A DNA stretch of 64,000 bases from Neocallimastix lanati (nom. inval.). Taxonomy: Eukaryota > Neocallimastigomycota > Neocallimastigomycetes > Neocallimastigales > Neocallimastigaceae. The position numbers were made by a program, and so were the translations under genes. The stretch is taken from NCBI GenBank assembly GCA_016946835.1, contig JACVTC010000188.1, forward strand, positions 124,001 through 188,000, in the 5' to 3' direction. The notes below the pieces were generated by a model. It was not told the origin of the DNA and did not search any database. It saw only the letters and a program-made list of their open reading frames with translations. Below are positions 59,628-64,000 of this stretch, piece by piece. Every line of letters starts with the position of its first letter. The first letter of the stretch is position 1.

Positions 59628-60449
59628 ATGAAAATATTGGAATTAGAAGATCTTTTACCTAGACTAGATGAATCTGGCAAAGATGTTGACACTTGGTCGG
59701 AAGAATTCGTTAGACTTATGAAGTTAGCAGATATTAACACTCCATCTTCAATACATATTTGGGCTATGGAGTGTGTAGAAGGGAAGCTATGAGGTGTCCT
59801 TCAATACTTGGTTACTATTAACGAAGATGGTGAAGAAGTTTATCCTAATGTTAAACAAATGAAAAAGGCTCTGGAAGATGCATTAGAAGTGACCCCACAG
59901 TTGAAATGCAAAAGATTGCAAAAACTAAAGATAAAAAAGAACGAGACTATTAAGAACTTCAACTGGAGGTACAAGAAGTTATACAACAATCTGCCAAGGT
60001 TATACCAAGAATTCATTACCGTAGATGATTACGCTGAATCTATTTCGTATAGACCATACGCGAGGGCACAAGTGATTACCAACCAATAAGTTGACTTAGA
60101 AGAAGCCTTTGAGGAAGCTGAATTGGCCGAGAAAGCTGAGACAAACGCTAAAAATTTCTTTAGTGATAAAGTTTTCACCACCATTTATCCTGCTAACAAA
60201 GGAAGTCACCAACATCCATTTAGTTTATTTAGAAGTAATTACTTGTCAAGAAGGAACGATGTTAAGAGCATTCAATCAAACAGAACAGGAAAAACTGAAA
60301 GCAAGAAAGTTAATAAAAACAAAGAAATTAGATGCTACAAATGCTATCAATTAGGTCATGTAATGAAGTCATGCCCTTACTCTTATAAGGAACTTGCTGA
60401 GATGGAGGAATCCGGAAAGTTAGAAGAAAATAGAAGATCTTTAAACTAA
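59628..60449 (+). pseudogene. Element H Gag with two in-frame stop codons
   Basis: From ATG 59628 to TAA 60447-60449 the frame is continuous (273 codons) but for TGA at 59790-59792 (codon 55) and TAA at 60087-60089 (codon 154). Gag motifs span both stops: D-T-W-S-E-E-F, L-K-I-K-K-N-E-T-I-K-N-F-N-W-R-Y, A-E-L-A-E-K-A. The CCHC knuckle C-Y-K-C-Y-Q-L-G-H-V-M-K-S-C is intact. TGA could come from CGA and TAA from CAA by C-to-T change. As written it cannot give full-length Gag, unless stops are read through. Confidence 0.88.
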
Positions 60450-60473
60450 TGGAAGGAAGAAGGAAAACTTCCT
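60440..60473 (+). promoter_or_regulatory. -1 frameshift signal, element H
   Basis: T-TTA-AAC (60440-60446), gag stop next, 7-nt spacer, AGGAAG (60454-60459), 8-nt loop, CTTCCT (60468-60473). Stem sequence differs from C and J (TGGGAG/CTCCCA) but pairs fully: compensatory change. Confidence 0.8.
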
Positions 60474-63400
60474 CTAAACAAACCGAGGATCTAGTTGCTA
60501 CCGCCGTTAGAAGAAATAGATCCGACAAACCTCCAAATAAACCATATACAAAAATTACTTCATTAAAAGACAATCCAGTCCCTATCCCATTACCAAGAAA
60601 CCACGAACAAGTCCCAGAACCATCCCTGTCGTTTCAGAATCCTGTACCAAATACTGAGGCATTAAATGAAATTGATGTTTCAGTTATAGCTCAGCCATCA
60701 ATAAGAAATAGTAAAATAAAAGCCAAAGAACAAAAACAGCAAGAAATAATGAAGCAAGCACATGAACTTAGTGATAACAATAAGAAATCTAAGACTAGCA
60801 CTACAAAATTACCAAGTACTTTATTAGACGAAAGACTAAACAAAACACCGAAACCTTTTAACACTGAGAAAAGAGGTGTTAAGCACATAGAATTGGCCCA
60901 AGGGATTAAAACTTACGACATCAAAGAGGATCTCAACCACAAAGTTGCTGATATCACCTTTGGACAATTATTGGACATTTGTCCGAAATTAAGGGCACAG
61001 TTGAATAAGGCTCTCAGACTAAAAAACATTGAATTTAAGGAAGAAGGTATGGAAAAAATTATGTTGACAACAATTTCCAAAGATGATATAGCTACTACAG
61101 AGTGCCTAATCAATGGCGTAAAGGGCTTTGCATTTCTCGACACGTGTGCAAGTATCAATATCGTAACTCGTAGTTTTCTAAAAAATTTAAAGGGAATAAG
61201 ACCTTTTGGATTTACCACAAATAATATCATCCAAGTAACTTCTAAGACTAGAATGTCTTCGGAATTGTACGTTTTAACGGTAACCTTTGGTAATCTTACA
61301 ATTTCAGACGTATTCAGAGTAATCGATGATAATCAAGGATTGTTTGATGTATTAGTAGGTTATAAAACACTTAAAGAAATCAAGTTATTTATTAATCCTT
61401 ATGACAACTACCTTTGTAAAATGAATGATGATGAAACTTGGACAAGAATAGCACCTTTATCCGCAGACGAAGAAGTTCCAACTAGTGAAGACGAAGATCA
61501 ACCTAGTGAAGAAGAAGTTCAAACTGACTTTGAGGAAGATATCCATGATAAAAATAATCAGATTGATTTAACAAAGGATTCTATACTTCATTGCTTCATT
61601 TGTGAAAAGAGAAATCTAAAAGGAAAATCTGCCAAGTCATCATTAGTCATGCTGGTCAGCGAAGAGAAAGAAGCTCTACTTGGAAATATTCTAGAACAGG
61701 TTCCTAGAGGAATTCGAAGACAATTAGGACGCCTTTTTAATGACTACAAGGAAGTATTGGCCATAAATATAGAAGAATTAGGCGGATCAAAGTTATTACC
61801 ACACTCAATAATATTAGAAAAAGACACTCTACCAATTAAACAAAAAGCCTACCGTTTATCTAAAGCTCAAGCTGAGGCATTAAAGGCTGAAATTACCAAA
61901 CTACTTAACAATAAATTAATTGAACCCTCTAGTTCACCATGGTCGTCACCAGTCATTTTAGTACTTAAGAAGAATGGTAAGTGGCGTATGTGCGTGGATT
62001 ACCGGAAGTTGAACAACGTTACACTAAAGGATGCTTATGCCATTCCTCTAATTGATGACATTCTTTTCTTTATAGGACGAACAATTAAAGTGTTTACTAC
62101 TATTGATCTATTTTCTGGGTTCCATCAAATACCAATGAACCCAAAAGATATTCCAAAAACTAGCTTTACCACGGCTTTTGGGAACTACCAATTTCTCGTA
62201 ATGCCATTCGGGTTATGTAATGCCCCAGGAACATTCCAACGAGAAATGAACCGAATCTTCTACCCTTTAATCGGGCAATGTCTTTTTGTATATATAGATG
62301 ACTTAATTATATTTTCCGAAACTATTGAAGACCACTTAAGAGATTTAGAGAAAGTATTTACCATCTTAAAGGAAAACGGTATCAAATTGAATTTAGAGAA
62401 ATGCCATTTTTTCAAAGATAAAGTTGAACTGTTGGGTCACACTGTTTCAACTGATGGCATTTCACCATTATCAGATAAAGTAAAGGTTATAGCCCAATGG
62501 TTGCCCCCAGCTACCACATCCCAACTTCAATCTTTTCTCGGTGCTATTGGCTATTATCGTAAATTTATTCTTAACTTTGCTACAATTGCGAAACCTTTAT
62601 TTAAGTTGTTAAAGAAGAACGTTGAATTCAAGTGGGGAAAAGCTGAAAATGATAGTTTCGAAGAGTTAAAGTACAGGATGATTACGGCTCCCATATTAAT
62701 GATGCCTGACTTCAAGAACCAATTTATAATCCGTACGGATGCATTTTTCGATGGCATTGGCGGAGTGTTACTGCAAAAAGATGAATTTGGCAAGGAACGA
62801 CCCATCCATTATATTAGTAGATCTCTGAAGCCATCAGAACAAAATTATGGAATCACAGATCTTGAGGGAACCGCAGCAGCGTACTGCGTAAAGAAATTCA
62901 AATCCTATATCGGAGGAAACCCACATACTACCTTGTTGTTCACAGACCATAAACCGTTAGTAAGCTTATTTAAGAACAAGGAAACTAATAACTCTAGGCA
63001 GACCAGATGGGTATTGCTACTCTCAATGCTTAAGGTTGAAGTAATCTATGAACCTGGCAAGAAGAATGTGCTTGCAGATGCGCTTTCGAGATTAAAATCT
63101 TCCAATCCAATAGTTTCAACTGTCTTGTCGGAGATCAATTCTACTGATGAAGGAAACTTACTGAACCCTATCAAGAGCAAATTTATTACAATAAATGACG
63201 AAGAATATTACTTAGACAATGGTACTTATAGGAAGGTAATTAATAATGATAATCAAAAGCTACAACTAATACTTGATGCACACAGAGTTGGTCACGAAGG
63301 TGTGTTTAAGACTTACAATCGCCTAAAAAGAGACTATTTTTGGATAAACATGATCTTAGACGTTAAATATATTGTCAATACGTGTGATAGATGTCAAAAA

Positions 63401-64000
63401 TTCAAGCCACAACCACAAAATGCTTACGTTGAAAATATTCCAACCAAACCGGGTAGACCTTTCACAAAAGTAGGACTTGATATCATAGGCCCGCTGCCTC
63501 AGACTAACAAAGGGAACCAATATATTATAGTATTGGTCGACTACCTGACAAAATGGGTTGAAGCCGACCCACTTTCTACCATCGAATCTAAGGACGTCAT
63601 TAGTTTCCTAATGAAAGTATTTGCACGCCACGGAATTCCAGAGGTTATTGTCACCGATAACGGTCCTCAGTTTTGTTCAGACAAAACAAAAGCTTTTCTT
63701 GACTTGTATGGTGTGTTGGTACAATTTGTTACGGTGTATCATCCGGAATCTAATGGCATGGTTGAAAATCGTAACAAACAAATAGGAAAGTATTTAAGGC
63801 TACTATGCAACAAGAACATTCAAAATTGGGATGAAATACTTCCTAGCGCTTTATGGGCCTTGCGAACTTGTAAAAATGAAACTACTCAATTTTCTAGCTT
63901 TGAATTACTCTATGGACGTAGAGATTTACAACCATTCGAATTGACCATTAACATTGATCAAAAAGAAGATTGCGAAACTGACGAAGAATTCATGGTTCGG
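60440..64000 (+). CDS. Element H Pol, partial (runs off the window), made by -1 frameshift
   Basis: Open for 1187 codons in the -1 frame from the slippery site to the last base; no stop seen. Linker with L-K-D-N-P-V-P-I-P; I-T-F-G-Q-L-L-D-I-C-P-K (about 173); protease F-L-D-T-C-A-S (about 233; Cys for Gly); [15 protein letters not shown] (about 617); RNase H R-T-D-A-F-F-D-G, T-D-H-K-P-L-V, D-A-L-S-R; integrase HHCC (H-R-V-G-H-E-G ... C-D-R-C-Q), G-L-D-I-I-G-P, T-D-N-G-P-Q-F, M-V-E-N-R-N. The GPY end is beyond the window. Intact pol beside a broken gag is notable. Codon use is less AT-extreme than in C to E. Confidence 0.93.

Larger units (their letters stand above)
58921..64000 (+). mobile_element. 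Element H: Ty3-like retrotransposon, right end outside window
   Basis: The most tRNA-distal member of array 2 in view. It has an LTR, gag with two nonsense codons, a frameshift signal and a pol frame open to the window edge. Its Pol is closest to A and J here. By array order it should be the oldest insertion shown. Confidence 0.9.

Overview
The window is strongly AT-rich eukaryotic DNA made almost entirely of stacked, nested and decayed Ty3/gypsy-type LTR retrotransposons. The only cellular genes I can support are two identical, intron-containing tRNA-Ile(UAU) genes on the minus strand (2479-2571 and 36502-36594). The AT bias, long A/T homopolymers, Asn-rich proteins and fungal-type Ty3/gypsy proteins suggest an early-diverging AT-rich fungus (anaerobic gut fungi or arbuscular mycorrhizal fungi are my best guesses, low confidence). 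Element labels below (A, B, I, J, C, D, E, F, G, H, K) are local to this report.

Layout. 1-2428: 3' end of element A. 2479-2571: tRNA 1. 2588-25424: LTR array 1 upstream of tRNA 1. It consists of G-type LTRs G1 to G5 and an F-type LTR, with chromovirus B (2637-8191), an inverted solo B LTR and a tandem chromovirus I (9989-21346, three LTRs and two internal regions) nested inside the G LTRs. An LTR-LTR inversion (7457-9951) has rearranged this part. 25425-36501: older noncoding debris, a nested solo LTR, and the 5'-truncated, multiply broken element J. 36502-36594: tRNA 2. 36609-64000: LTR array 2 upstream of tRNA 2, in the order C, D, G6, E, F, G7, H. Consecutive members are separated only by the 4-base target duplication ATTT (ATTT plus TG next to G-type LTRs).

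Two retrotransposon lineages coexist. A, C, D, E, H and J are Ty3-like without a chromodomain. Their members sit 14-16 bp upstream of tRNA genes, and Pol is reached by a -1 frameshift at the gag stop (slippery heptamer, 7-nt spacer, hairpin with 8-nt loop). C, D and E carry a primer site beginning TGGTGGAGA. B and I are chromodomain (Tf1/sushi-like) elements; their first 10 bases after the LTR are complementary to a site inside the LTR just downstream of a TATA box, which indicates self-priming. B and I insert into other LTRs rather than at tRNA genes.

Three elements have lost the reverse transcriptase yet keep other parts: I (in-frame loss of RT and RNase H), B (loss from mid-RT to mid-integrase) and D (Gag plus an Asn-rich tail only). 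C and E look complete, so they or genomic relatives could mobilise the defective ones. Several RNA-level structures show compensatory changes between copies: the frameshift hairpin, a hairpin just before the polypurine tract, a multi-helix 5' leader shared by I, C and E, and a chain of hairpins in the G-type LTRs, which occur here only as solo copies. All alignments and foldings were done by eye.
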